Part shown: one piece after another, positions 20,452 to 32,110 of the stretch
Position numbering within the stretch: position 1 is the stretch's first letter
Layout of the letters: each line of letters starts with the position of its first letter
Source of the DNA: Sambucus nigra
Taxonomy: Eukaryota; Streptophyta; Magnoliopsida; Dipsacales; Adoxaceae
Direction of reading: 5' to 3'
DNA length: 64,000 nt
Assembly: GCA_949130495.1 (NCBI GenBank)
Contig: OX422208.1
Coordinates: 689,827,702 to 689,891,701 of the forward strand
Translations under genes and position numbers: made by a program
The notes under the pieces: model-generated
What the model saw: only the letters and a program-made list of their open reading frames with translations
The model's database searches: none
What the model was told of the DNA's origin: nothing

Positions 20452-22990
20452 GTGAGAGCCTCTTATGGATTCATGGATGAGGGAAGCATGTGTGGAAAAT
20501 CCCCATGAAAGCCATATTTGTGAGAACCAATTTATCTTTCTGATAAAAGCGTCATCTTCTTATCCATTGCACCAAGTGAAGGTAAAGACTTAAAACCCAA
20601 TATCCCTCTAATTACAATTGAACAAGAGGCCAATGAACTCAGTAACCTTCCTTCTAACATCCTTGTTTCCACACTCTTTCTCCCAAATGGATCCTGCAAT
20701 ATTTCAATCCCTAATAATAACCCATGGAAGTATCACAGAGTTAGACTCAATTTTCAGTCATGACAACAATTGTCTTCCATTATCTTCATCCAGATCAGTA
20801 TGAATAAAAGTAATCTTTTTTTTGCTTACCCCTCTCATTAGTACAAATAGTGTCAATCATACACTTGTTGAAACATAGTATATTAATATTAACATCATTA
20901 TCCCACCATAAATTCAAACGCCTAGCCTTACCAATGGGGTTAACATAATAACTATTAAGTAATCTGATACTTCTTCAAACATTCTCCAACTTCTGCATTT
21001 TATTTTTGGTCTCCATCAAAAACACAATGGAGGGATGATATGAGGCTGCAATCTCATTCAAAAGTTAAACCGTACAGGGTTATTCCACTCCCAAACAGTT
21101 CCAAGAGATGTTTAACATTGCTCTTGTGGCTATTTGGGGTCGGCCACCACCACTATGTCTTTATTATGCTTGTGTGAAATAGTTTCCACCTCCTCTACAA
21201 TGAGAATTTCCAATAAAAATCCATCATGTACACTAGAAATGAGCTTGGATCCTCTCTTAGATAAATGTGGGATGAACTTCGTTTTCTTTTTGCAACTATG
21301 ATTATTTCTTGTGATCTCATAATTAACCCAATTATTTTGGTGGCCTTTAAACTGGTCAATAGGTTTTTCTGGGATGGTAAGTGGGTGTTGAGTAAGAAAA
21401 GTGGCATTGGGTAGATTAGTGTTCAAGTCAGTAGTGTATAAGGAAATTAGGTGGGGGAATTTGTTACAAAAGATGGACAGTAAGGTTGATAGCTTACAAC
21501 AAGTAGGGTGGCTCATAGGTGAATGATTACATAACTCAGTATTCTCTAATCGAGTAATAAGTTCAGGGTAAGGTTTGTCATCAATTCTACTAGGGAGAGT
21601 GAGGCATTATAGATGGTACGGTTATGTGTTAGCATGGGTATCATATTTCTCACGAGGTTTAGAAATAAAATAATTTCTTTTTATGAGTCTTTTGGTTTGG
21701 GGAGTATCAAAATTAGGGCTTTAGGGTAGAAGTTATTGGAGTTTGGTTGGTTAAGGTTTCGTCTAAGATAAGTATTAGGTGGACAAAACTCAAAATAAGA
21801 TTCATACCTTGGGATGGAGTCATTCCTTTTATTATTGGTGTCCATTTGAGTTGACTTTTATCCTAACTTCTCACAGCCTCTAATAGGAATATTTGTCCAA
21901 CTTTTGGGTGTTATGCTGGGGGATTTAATGCCACCATCTTGAAAACTTCCGTGTTCACTGAAGATAAAATCTGGCTGCCTTAAATATTTTGGTATTGGTT
22001 TTTTATTTTCCTTACGATTCTTAGAGAAACTTCAGTGGAAATCTTCTCTTTATCCTCCGTCTCTGAGAGACGAGCCGTATTCATCCTCACCAACTGATTT
22101 CTCCTTTTCATAGAAGCAGTCCTCTTTCTCATGGGCAATTCTCCCGCAACCATTTCAGAATATAGAGAGCCTCTCATACCAGAATGGAATCCAATGTAAT
22201 GAGAGATACTCATTTCTCACGTAAACCCCACGTTTAAGAGGTTGTGTGATAGTAAATTCAATATAAAGGAGAAGATTCTTGCAAAAAATTAAGGAGTCTT
22301 CAGTTATATCTTCTTCATGGAACCACTACCAACTAATTTTGAAATTCTTTTGATATATTCCAGTAATCTCTTCTTAATTAGGAGGTGATGGATTTGGGTC
22401 CAAAAAGAGCACAAGTCAAAGTTCAAAAGCTCCTCGTTAACATCCATTTTAAATGGATTTAGATTCAACAAATATTCCTTAACAGATTAAGGAGCTTCAT
22501 TATTTTTATCTCATGTCAATAAACTCCTTAAAATGAAAAAGGAATGAGCTCTTGCCCCAATTGGAGATAGAGAAACTATGTCTTGTTCTCCATGATCCAT
22601 GTGGGATATTTCTAACTCCAACCTTATTGAGAGGTTTGTGAGATGTTATTAGTACGGGTATGGAGGTGGAAGCATCATTGGTCATTATTGAGGTATTTTT
22701 ATATGGGTCAAGTATAGTTACATCGAGGGGAGCTTCTGGGTGACTGTAGTCTTTGTTAGTGCTCATTTTGACATAAACAGTTTGCATTTGGGAGTGTAAT
22801 AGTAGAACTAATAGTCAAGGTAAGAAGCATTGACTAAATTTGTTTAAAAAGGTTAGGGAGAAGATGAATTTAGGGTTTTATGACAGAGACGAAAGTGTGA
22901 AAAAGGGGGAGGGGAGAAAAAAGGCTAAGATGGTGCTTAGGGTTAGCTCTTCTAGAGAGAGAAAGTGCTAAGAGGATGCTTAGAAAATTA
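20452..22990 (-). pseudogene. LINE 5' part: leader, ORF1 and endonuclease
   Basis: The 5' piece of the interrupted LINE, minus strand. The 5' leader at about 22,990-22,860 is rich in CTCTCT and contains AGAGCTAACCCTAAGC, a familiar plant LINE leader style. ORF1 follows (about 22,790-21,980), with a Cys/His knuckle reading G-C-G-R-I-A-H-E-K-E-D-C (about 22,150-22,120); its first Cys codon is now TGA. Endonuclease-like sequence runs from about 21,130 to 20,460, with stops. ORF1 of plant LINEs binds RNA and the endonuclease nicks target DNA. Every frame is broken, so it is a fossil. It resumes at 15,708. Confidence 0.65.
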
Positions 22991-24500
22991 TTATTCCTTA
23001 ATCCCTTACCATATTACTTTTTCCACCTAGTCACTATCTTAGGCTTGTGATAATTAGATGATTGTGTACCGTTCGATGCTTCAATTAAGAAGACTTGTCC
23101 TTTCCTCAGGGAAGACTTTGATGTGAGTGCTAAATTACTGTAGTTAACTAAAACTAAAGAAGAAAATGTAATTGGCACAAACTGATATTAAAGTAAAACT
23201 TCAAAAAGTAATGAATGATAAATGCAATAAAAAGAAGCTAGTACACTATGAAATGTAAAGAAAGATTACACTAATGAAAGTAAAACGAATCAAATATAAA
23301 GGCAATGAAACTTTTAATCAATTATAAATAGAGTTACAATTTACCTTAGAAACTACTTCGAAGGAAATAAAGTCTATAAATAAGTGAAAAGAAAAAGAAT
23401 ATAAAAGGAAAAATAGGTAAAACGAGTAAATATAGTCTTTTTTTTATTGAGGAAGTCCTCCTTTCCTTTGTCCTCTTGTTGCTTATTTATAGAGTTCCCT
23501 GCCATGTAACTGCCTTATAACTGTTGGGTGGTTATCGAATTATTTTTCCCATATAGGTTCTTAAATGCACTAATAACCTCCACTTTGTGCTTAAACCCAT
23601 GTCCAAAGTTTGGACGCATGTTAAACAATTGAGTTTCCTCTTGCATTAAACTAGCATATTACATTTCGGCTGGGATTTTCATTTTATAATTATATGCAAA
23701 AAAATTCTCATTGGACAGTGATAATATGGTCTAAACATACCGCCCGCACTAATTGATTTTTGAGAAAAAAAATAATTATTGGACTTTTAACTTTCTCACA
23801 CCATCATTCCTAATATGATAATCATTATTATGAGAAAATGTTGTATAAGCCAACATCTTTTGGTGGTGGGAAAATATTCATTTCAATCCACTAGTCTCTT
23901 CAACTGAGCTTATTGTCTCTTATTATTACATCCTTTCTTCACTTAACTATGGTAGCTTAAGATAACAATGGTGTTATCCTCAAGAGTGCGTATGAGTTTG
24001 ACTCCACTTCTAACTCCACGAAAAATTGCGAAAATCCTAAGGCTATTTCTGTTGTTGCTGTTAACTTGTCTAGTGATGGAAATATGGCTGATATTGGAGA
24101 TTGGGGGACATGGAATGTGGCCATTCCTATTAAGAATGCCAATATTTCAAGCCTTTCTATCCCCCCACCACCTAGTTTCGACGTATTTTCATAATGAATT
24201 CATCTTTCAATGTCCCTCCTTCGATTATGATAGACCACATTATTTTATACATGTCAATGGTTGGGATGAACTCACTCTCGATTTCTCTTCTTCTTTACTT
24301 GTTACTATTGTTTCTCTTTCTGATACACAAATTCATATGTCTCAGCATATTGTTCTCCACATCCAATGCATAGGGTTTTCGTTACTTTTTGGTATGGGTC
24401 AATAAACTTCATCAGGATTTGAAGCCTTAAACTCAAATTTTGTCCTCATTTTGAACTCAACACACCCTTTATTTTGAGACAGACAGATAGGTTTCTTGTT
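22991..24500. other. AT-rich unassigned stretch
   Basis: No recognised gene. A TTATTTATAGAGTTCC segment near 23,483-23,500 after a CT-rich run looks LTR-like. From 23,985 to 24,180 one plus frame reads hydrophilic text (A-V-N-L-S-S-D-G-N-M-A-D-I-G-D-W-G) that I cannot assign. A 145-codon plus ORF in a different frame (23,968-24,405) has no recognisable motif and is probably chance. Confidence 0.3.
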
Positions 24501-26722
24501 TGTACCCACTTCTTTCATATTGGGAAATAGATATTCATCAATCAATCAAATAGGCATTATCATACCTATAATATAATATCAGCAAGGTACTTACATTACC
24601 CTAAGATAGTTCCCATACGTAACATTATATATCTCAAATCCTACGTATTAAAATATTATGACTTTACTTCTTTAATTCAATTATCCCCGAGCTTCACTGA
24701 TTACTCAAGGTTCAAATAGGTTTTCCTCAATAGTATATTCATTAAGAAATCACTAATATCCTACTGGTCCATATTATCTTATCTCCTGAATTACTAAGAA
24801 TTAAACTCTCATTTAATTAGGGTTAAAACCGATTGTTTATAATATCTTATAAACACATCTTTTATCAACTAGGATTGAATACCATTATCACATGGATCAT
24901 AGTCTTTAGTGTTTCATTCACACTATATAACTTATCAACAAAATCAACATCCTCGCATCCTATAACATCTCTCCACTCCCGACGTCGTTAAGATTCATGC
25001 GCGGAGAGTCTCGCAAAGCGAAATCCAAACAAGGAACCCCTCTAATACACTACTACTTAACTTTGTCGGTCGTGGAGGTCCATCACTTCAATACGCAACC
25101 AGGATAACATCATCCCCTCTTTCAACCAAATGTGTTCTGAACTCCCATCTCAATCCAGGAGCCATACCACTAAGCGCTTGTACTACACTCAATCCTTGCG
25201 CAATTAATAATGAGCTTAAACTCAGTCCTTGATGCTCAAATTGTAACCCTAAGGCTACCCAGGTGTTATATTAAATCTCCCCTACTGGACCTATCCTTAA
25301 TCCTCATGCATACAAATTAGAATCCAACACATGAATCTAGCAACCAAAATTTCTATAATTATCATAATTCTAATCAATTAAATCCCAATCAAATCAATTC
25401 AATTCATATATAGGGCTTACCGATCTTCCCTAAGTCCCGTGATATCCAATTAATAATCACCAAAGATCTCCAAAAGTTTTGGGATAATATCAAGCATTAA
25501 AAATAAACAACTTCACAAATTCTGGGGAGGTCGATCGATCGAAGGCAGGGGGTCGATCGATCGATCGCCCAGATAACAACCCAGTTTTCTGCATTTCTTC
25601 TACTACGGGTTTCATCACTTTAAATCATTCAAACCTTCATATTAACTACCCAAATTCCTTATAAACCTTACTACATGATATAGTAACATATGTGCATCAT
25701 TTCTAATGCTCTAAACATCCTAGAATCATCAAGAGTTTGAACTAAAAGCATATGTTTATCCTCTTTTTCCAGAAAATTTTATACATAATATCTTCAAGAA
25801 CACACCATTGATTCTCAACATTTCTTCAACAGATTTATGATAATTTCGTGGATTACTATCTACCTACAACATGAGTTTGATTCCTATAAACTTCAATTTT
25901 TCAGAAATCCATTAACAACTCTTCACAAATCCATTTTTCAGAAATCCATTAACAACTCTTCAAAATCATCTACTTTTATAACTATTCTAACATGGACAAT
26001 ATACAAACTTAGATTGCAAATATCAAACAGTTGCCTCTAATGAAGGTCTGATCCTATGGGGATGTATATCACAGGATGTTATACCCTTTTCCGGGCAACT
26101 TCCGATGGCGGTTGGTGGTGGTGATCTTTGGTTCTCCTCCTTTCCAAGCAAGCGTTTCTCTTCCCAAGCAAAATTTCACTCTCTCTAAGAAGATGACCTT
26201 TCAATTTTGTGTAGAAGATATGAATGAACCCAAGTTCAACTAATATCCAAATACTTGTAGTAAGACAAAATCCGAAATCACTATTCATCCCCCTTGTAAA
26301 AATGACCAAAATGCCCTTTTGGGTCGTCTTTTCATTTCCAAATGACCCGAGACCCAAAACCAACATCCAAATAGACTTTTCTGACTATTTTAACCCTTCC
26401 GGACGCAACGACACACTCGAAATGACTATAAGGTCAATATAAAAATAAGTTCCCTTTTTAATTTAATAAATTAGTCCCAACACGTCCCATACTGTGTCCG
26501 ACTAAAAATTCAAATTACTGAATTAACAATTCACAGCAATATCAATAACATCACATTCATATATTACCTAAATATCTTTAAGTAATAATCAGAATTATCC
26601 ATTTTAATATCAATAATTTTGATAAAACCCAAATGAATCAATTAATATTAAAATCCAATTAATCCATTAATTTAAAATATAACCCTTTTTAAAAGTCATT
26701 AAAATCACGGGGTATAACTCCC
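24500..26722 (-). repeat. Tekay-like LTR remnant
   Basis: Non-coding. The part from about 26,260 to 26,720 aligns by eye with the Tekay-like LTR at 39,760-40,186 (shared phrases TTTTCTGACTATnTTAACCC, GAAATGACTAT, and a final AAAATnACGGG). It probably runs minus. It includes a CGATCGAT cluster at 25,525-25,570. The left end and any target duplication are not visible. Confidence 0.5.
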
Positions 26723-27768
26723 TAAGAGACAAATCCTTACTCAAAATTTTCATTTTCAAAGTCTCGGTGTAAAGAACACTAAATGCCTTTTAGACACCAC
26801 CTTCTTCCTCACTCACATTTTCTTCCCCACTCTCACTATCTGCCAAATGAATCGAAACATCATCGAGGATTTTATGTTTAAATATGTCCTCATCGGCATG
26901 GGACAAACTAGAAGTGCTACACTGACTAGACATGAAAGAAACAAACGGTTCATGTGGTAATTCTTCCTCTAAATCAACTAACTCGACGCAACTATCGCTA
27001 AGAGTGTCTTATTTACAACTTTGTTGCCCTTTTTCTTAATCCTAGTGGGACACTTAGGTGCCTTATGCTATTTACCCTCACATTCATAACATCTAACATC
27101 TTCCTATATCTCTCCCCCCTCGTTCCCTCATTCTTATTTTTATTTTTCTCAAAAATCTTTTCTTTGGAAAATTTGAGAAATTTTTTGAATTCTTTTGCAA
27201 AAAGAGCCAAGTCATCATAATCAAAATCAACTTCAGATTTGGACTCACAAACTTTTTCTTTATTCTTTTTCTTAGTTTTAATCTTTAAAGAAATTCTTAC
27301 TTAGTAAGGTTTATTTAGTTTTAGGGAACATATCAATCTCAAATGTCTGAAGATCTCTAATAAGTTCTTTACAACCTAAGAGTGTCTAGGATCCCAAACG
27401 GTGACCTTATGAATAAAGCGGGTAGGGATCGACCTCAAAATTTTCTTAACAACTCTCATTTCATGAATTTTCTCACTCAAATTAAAACTAAAATTAACTA
27501 TGTCCAACAAATGTGCATAAAACTCATCAAAAGACTTCGACTCTAACATGGTAATGGTCTCAAATTGGGTGGCCAAATTTTGCAGCTTTGATGCTTTTAT
27601 AGTTTTGATATCCTCGTGAGTGAGTTAGAAGGTATCCAATGCTTCCTTAGACCTGGTGCACGTCATAATGCGGAGGATCTCATCAGGGGTGATGGCTTCC
27701 GAGATGGAATTCAAACCGCGAGAGTTACTATTACTCCACTTAAACTCATCATCAGTCCATGAAGAAAC
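26723..27768 (-). pseudogene. SIRE-like copia gag, C-terminal part (copy 2)
   Basis: Minus-strand continuation of a SIRE/Maximus-like gag, interrupted by the element at 27,769-30,767. It reads A-T-Q-F-E-T-I, F-D-E-F-Y-A-H-L and R-S-I-P-T-R-F, the same pattern as the SIRE-1 gag. Further on are F-A-K-E-F-K-K-F-L-K and a knuckle C-Y-E-C-E-G-K that is broken by a stop. The tail is acidic, with E-S-G-E-E-N-V-S-E-E-E. Several stops are present. The gene stops at the LTR remnant near 26,722 and no pol follows. Confidence 0.75.
27764..27768. repeat. target site duplication (left) of the non-coding LTR element
   Basis: GAAAC, repeated at 30,768-30,772. Confidence 0.88.
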
Positions 27769-29146
27769 TGTAACACTCTGAGAAAATTGAGGTGTCACTG
27801 TATTTAAAATTAAAGTAAAATCCTTAACAATCCATATAGAGCATCTTTATTCCACAAAAATAAACATGACAGGTCATCAAAATACATAACATCCAATCCA
27901 AAATTTCCCCGTCAATCTAAAATGTCTCATATCAACAAAGGTAGGTTGAATACACCTCTAAATAATTACAGTTTTAGTCTCACTCAAAATAACGCTAAGA
28001 TCCAAAATATTTACATTACTGACTTGTATAAAATGATATTCTCAAATTTTTGTGCTCTAAATGCACTTCATAAATCAGTAATGTCCAAATTCACGCTTAC
28101 CCACCACTAAAAAAAATAGGCAAATACATAATATGAGAAGAATAGATGCTCAATAAAATAACGGTGAAAAAAATGCAATAATACAAAACTCTATACGATT
28201 CCAACGTGACACCGGAACATTGTACCAATCGTTTTATCAATAACACATCAATAGGACACCAGGCCACACCTCACCTCACCCAGGCTTCTTAAACCCTCAT
28301 TTTTGCAATTGGACTTTTGGCTCCTGACCATTCTCAGTGCCATATTAAAATTTCATGGCACCATGCCCATATAAACAAATAGGCCATATCTCAATCGAAT
28401 AACACATATGATTACAATAAGTACCACAACATTTTAAGAAGAATACAAATAACTGAGAAGTAAGAAAATAATCTTGAGAGATTTGGAGGAGCATATTGTG
28501 TAAACCTCGTACCTTAAAATCATCATTTGAAAACTCATAAAATTCTTCCACGAAATTCTTATTACACTATTGTGATCCTCTCGTGAAAACAATAAAGACA
28601 TGCTTTTGAATGATTTAGAGAAAACGCGGTTTGGACCTTTAAAACTTGGGTTGAATCTTGATTTTAAATGGGGTTTAGGTTTTGTAGATGAGAGGATATG
28701 TAAATAATGGAGGCTACTGCTTTTTCATAAGGGTTAAAAGTGTTTTATAAAAGACTAAACTCATCCATATATAAAGGATTTAAAGAAAGAGTCCTAATAA
28801 ACACAAAAACTAAAAAAATATTAAGGACGATTAGACCACCAGAATTAGTTGAAATACTGATATGTTGTAGTTGATGGCGAGACGAAGCTGTTGTAAAAAA
28901 TTCAACTCAATCTGACGATCCAATTTTGTTTGTTCCTTAGGCCAGATCCTCCCCCGATTTTTATATAAAAAGTTACAATTTCCAAATTTTAATCCCGATT
29001 TAAATTCCACTTAAAACTTTATTTTTTTATATATAAAAACCAACATTTTTGTATGCCAAAATTAATTAGATTCCAAAAAAAATTATTTTTTCAAAATTTT
29101 TAATTTAACAAAAAAATTTAAGGCTAAAAAATCACGGGGTGTTATA
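27769..29146 (-). repeat. 3' LTR of the non-coding element
   Basis: 1,378 bp, longer than its partner because of extra sequence in the first half. The second half (28,560-29,146) aligns with 30,180-30,767. Confidence 0.75.
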
Positions 29147-29712
29147 TACTCCCCACTAATATAGGAATTTGTCCTCAAAATTTGATCAAGTGTAAGTATC
29201 AAACTTAAAGTCGTGCAACTAAAATAAGGCTTACATATGCCTACCCGTAGAATTCTATGATTGGGCACCCATACATCCAATCCTACATGCACATACCCCA
29301 CGAATAAAGATACGGTATATTTCCTAGCTATATATATAAAAATAACTATGAAAATAACGACTTACAATGCTCTCTCACAAATCATCACTAGATTCTATCT
29401 CCAAAAGACATCGCAATCTTAAATTCTTAGTTCAAATCACATCACTGCATCGATATTAGATATACCTAAAATTTATACTAATGATCTACCAAATAAATAT
29501 CATTTTCAAAATAAACTCTAAAGATCCTCACATCAAGATTAATATTTCTAATCTCAATGTCTATAATGTCCTTAACACAAACCTCCATATCTCCAAAAAA
29601 CACAGCTAACACGTATGCTAGACAAAATAACTTAAGGAGTACGAATTAACAAAGGGGATCAAGGATTGGTAACGAGGAAGCTAAACAGACTCACAACCTA
29701 CGAGACCTAATA

Positions 29713-29730
29713 CCATGCTCTGATACCATC
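29713..29730 (-). other. primer binding site of the non-coding element
   Basis: The minus strand reads GATGGTATCAGAGCATGG, a tRNA-iMet site, directly inside the 5' LTR. Confidence 0.88.
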
Positions 29731-30767
29731 TGTAACACCCCGCGCATTCTGGCATCGAGTGCCAAAAAAATACTCCAGTCATTACAAAATTAAATTGCAT
29801 TCTTAGCATGTGACTAAGATATGAGACATTTAAAATTTTCGTCCATAAGATATAAAATCGATTCTACAAGATGCACAAATTAACGTGAATTTGTATATTG
29901 AAATCAATTTATAACATCCCTACACTTTATTCTACTTACGAAAGTCAAAAGTTCTAATGTAATCCCAAACTCTAACATAAGCGTGTAAGGATTTTGAGTC
30001 TTAAATTGTATTAGAGATTTGAATAAAAATACTCCCAAATTTAGTTTCACTTTCCCTAATTAGTATTTCCGATTTGTTTTAAGAAAATCATAATTATTAG
30101 TGTTTAAGAAACATTTAAAACACATAATATCAAAGGGGAACAACATAAGTATTCACGCATGTAAATATGTGGTCTTGAAAATCTTAATACACAATTGTGT
30201 TCCTCTCGCGAAAACAGTAAAGACGCGCTGTAAAACAATCTAGAGAAAACACGATTTGGACCTTCAAAACTTGGGTTGAATCTTATTTTTAATGGGGTTT
30301 AGGTTTTATGTATGAGAGAAGATGTAAATAAGAGAGGGTACTACTTTTTGATAAGGATTAAATGTGGTTTAAAAAGTCTAAACTCATCCATTATATAAAG
30401 GATTTAAAGAAAGAGTCCTAATTAAACACAAACACTAAAAAAACATTTGGGACGATTGGACCATTGGAATTGGCTCAAATCTTGATATGTTATAGTTGAT
30501 GGTGAGAAAAATTTCTATAAAAAAATTTAGCTCGATCGAACGGACGATTTGTTTTCCTCCTTAGGCCGGATCCTCCCCCAATTTTTATATAAAAAAGTTA
30601 CAATTGCCAAATTTTAATCCCCATTTAAATTCCACTTAAAACCTTATTTTTTAAATATAAAAATCAAAATTTTACACACCAAGATTAAATAGATTTTCAA
30701 AAAAAAAAAATTAAAATTTTTTAATTTAACACATATTTTTACAGCTTAAAAATCACGTGGTGTTACA
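29731..30767 (-). repeat. 5' LTR of the non-coding element
   Basis: 1,037 bp, TGTAACACCCCG ... GTGGTGTTACA. Confidence 0.82.
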
Positions 30768-30772
30768 GAAAC
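30768..30772. repeat. target site duplication (right) of the non-coding LTR element
   Basis: GAAAC, identical to 27,764-27,768. Confidence 0.88.
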
Positions 30773-31000
30773 TGGTTTCGGGCTGGCGAAATTGTTGAAT
30801 CTTATTGTGGGTGGTGTCCAACCTCTTTCACAAACTAACCAAGCACATTCATCAATTGCTTTTAATGCTAACCTCGTCCTAGATTTCCAATATTCAGAGT
30901 TGTAACCATAAAAAATGGGCATTCGATTATATAAATTATCCATTGAAATCCGACCTTTTTTAGATAAACTATTTTTCAAAAATAATTGATATCATTTTTT
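30773..31000 (-). pseudogene. SIRE-like copia gag, N-terminal part (copy 2)
   Basis: Minus-strand start of the SIRE-2 gag. It reads P-I-F-Y-G-Y-N, Y-W-K-S-R and A-I-D-E-C-A-W-L-V-C-E-R-G-W, the typical start of SIRE-like gag (compare F-D-G-S-N-Y-V-Y-W-K-A-R in SIRE-1). It is cut by the GAAAC-flanked element and continues at 27,763. Confidence 0.78.
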
Positions 31001-32110
31001 TTTACGAAAAACGATTGCAATATTTTTGTGTAATCGACTCTGATACCAATCTGAAAAAATTTCTATTTCAAAAGAAAGTTCAAAAAAATCAGTATCACAC
31101 AATATTTTAGTGTTACCCGCTTTGATACCAATCTGAGAGTGTGCAAGATATTAATGGATTAACTTATTTAATCAAATGCCTCCAAACACACGAATCCAAT
31201 TTTTACCAAATTTTAATCTTTCATTAAATTAGGTTTGCATATGATGATCATCCCAATCACAAAAAAAGAAACTAGGCATGAAATCAGAAATAATTATGAG
31301 GAAAAATTCCTTTTTAAGGCAAAATCCCTTTTTAAGAACTTTAGAAAGTTTTATAAGACAACTTACTTACAAAACATTCAAAAGAATATCACTCCGATAC
31401 AGAGCAGTCCACATGTGGGGGTCCACGCTCAGTATCCACCGATTCAACGATCAGCATTCGTCTTCCATGATACCTCGGGTTCACAAATTCAGTCGTAGAG
31501 ATCTCTCACCACAAGTATGTATGAAAATATACAAAACTTTCTAGGATTTCAAAAATATTATCAAAGCTATTTAGGGATATAAATTGTGAATTAAAAAGTG
31601 TTTGGAAATCCAAAAGATGGAAAAACATTGGTAAAGATATTATGTTTACATTTTTTCCAAAGTCCCATTAAAAAAGAGCTCAAAATAGGTATTTATAGAC
31701 CTAACACAAAATTCGAGGCGACAAATTCGTTCGAAAAAAATTAGAAGTCATTTGAATGAGAAATCCATTTCATTTGAATGAAAACCCAGTTCGTTCAAAC
31801 GAGAAAGCGATCTCGTTAGAACAAGCTTCTAATGAATTCAAACATAATGCCTTCGTTGGATGTTGGTTCGACGTAGATCTAATGAGCCAACAAACAACCC
31901 ACTTCGTTTGAACGAGAAGCTGATTACATTTGAACGAGGTTATTTTTTTTAAAATAAAAAGTCCGATTTTTATTTTAATAAAAAAATCAACATCCCAAAT
32001 AAAATTTATGAATAATTTTAAACACCAATTGTTTATTACTTTATGGCATGTAGGGGAGTCTTGAATGCTGGAGTCAGTTTGGTTTTTAATGGGATATGCC
32101 AAAATAGCCT
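31001..32110 (-). repeat. SIRE-2 leader and LTR remnant
   Basis: On the minus strand the LTR ends near two primer-site-like motifs, TTGGTATCAGAG (31,038-31,050) and TTGGTATCAAAG (31,120-31,132). Between 31,714 and 31,940 are repeated degenerate CGTTCGAACGAG palindromes, like those in the SIRE-1 LTRs. The outer LTR end and a target duplication are not visible. Confidence 0.6.

Larger units (their letters stand above)
27769..30767 (-). mobile_element. non-coding LTR retrotransposon
   Basis: A 3.0-kb element with two long LTRs (27,769-29,146 and 29,731-30,767) and only about 584 bp inside. Starts TGTAACAC and ends GTGTTACA, with a perfect GAAAC duplication. On the minus strand the internal part begins with a tRNA-iMet primer site and ends in a GTGGGGAGTA purine tract. 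No gag or pol motif is seen, so it must have been moved by another element's proteins. LTR similarity is about 85% where alignable, so it is old. It sits inside the SIRE-2 gag. Confidence 0.85.

Noticed and set aside
29713..29730. tRNA gene fragments (TGGTATCAGAG motifs at several places)
   Set aside because: They are retroelement primer sites next to LTR ends; no cloverleaf surrounds them.
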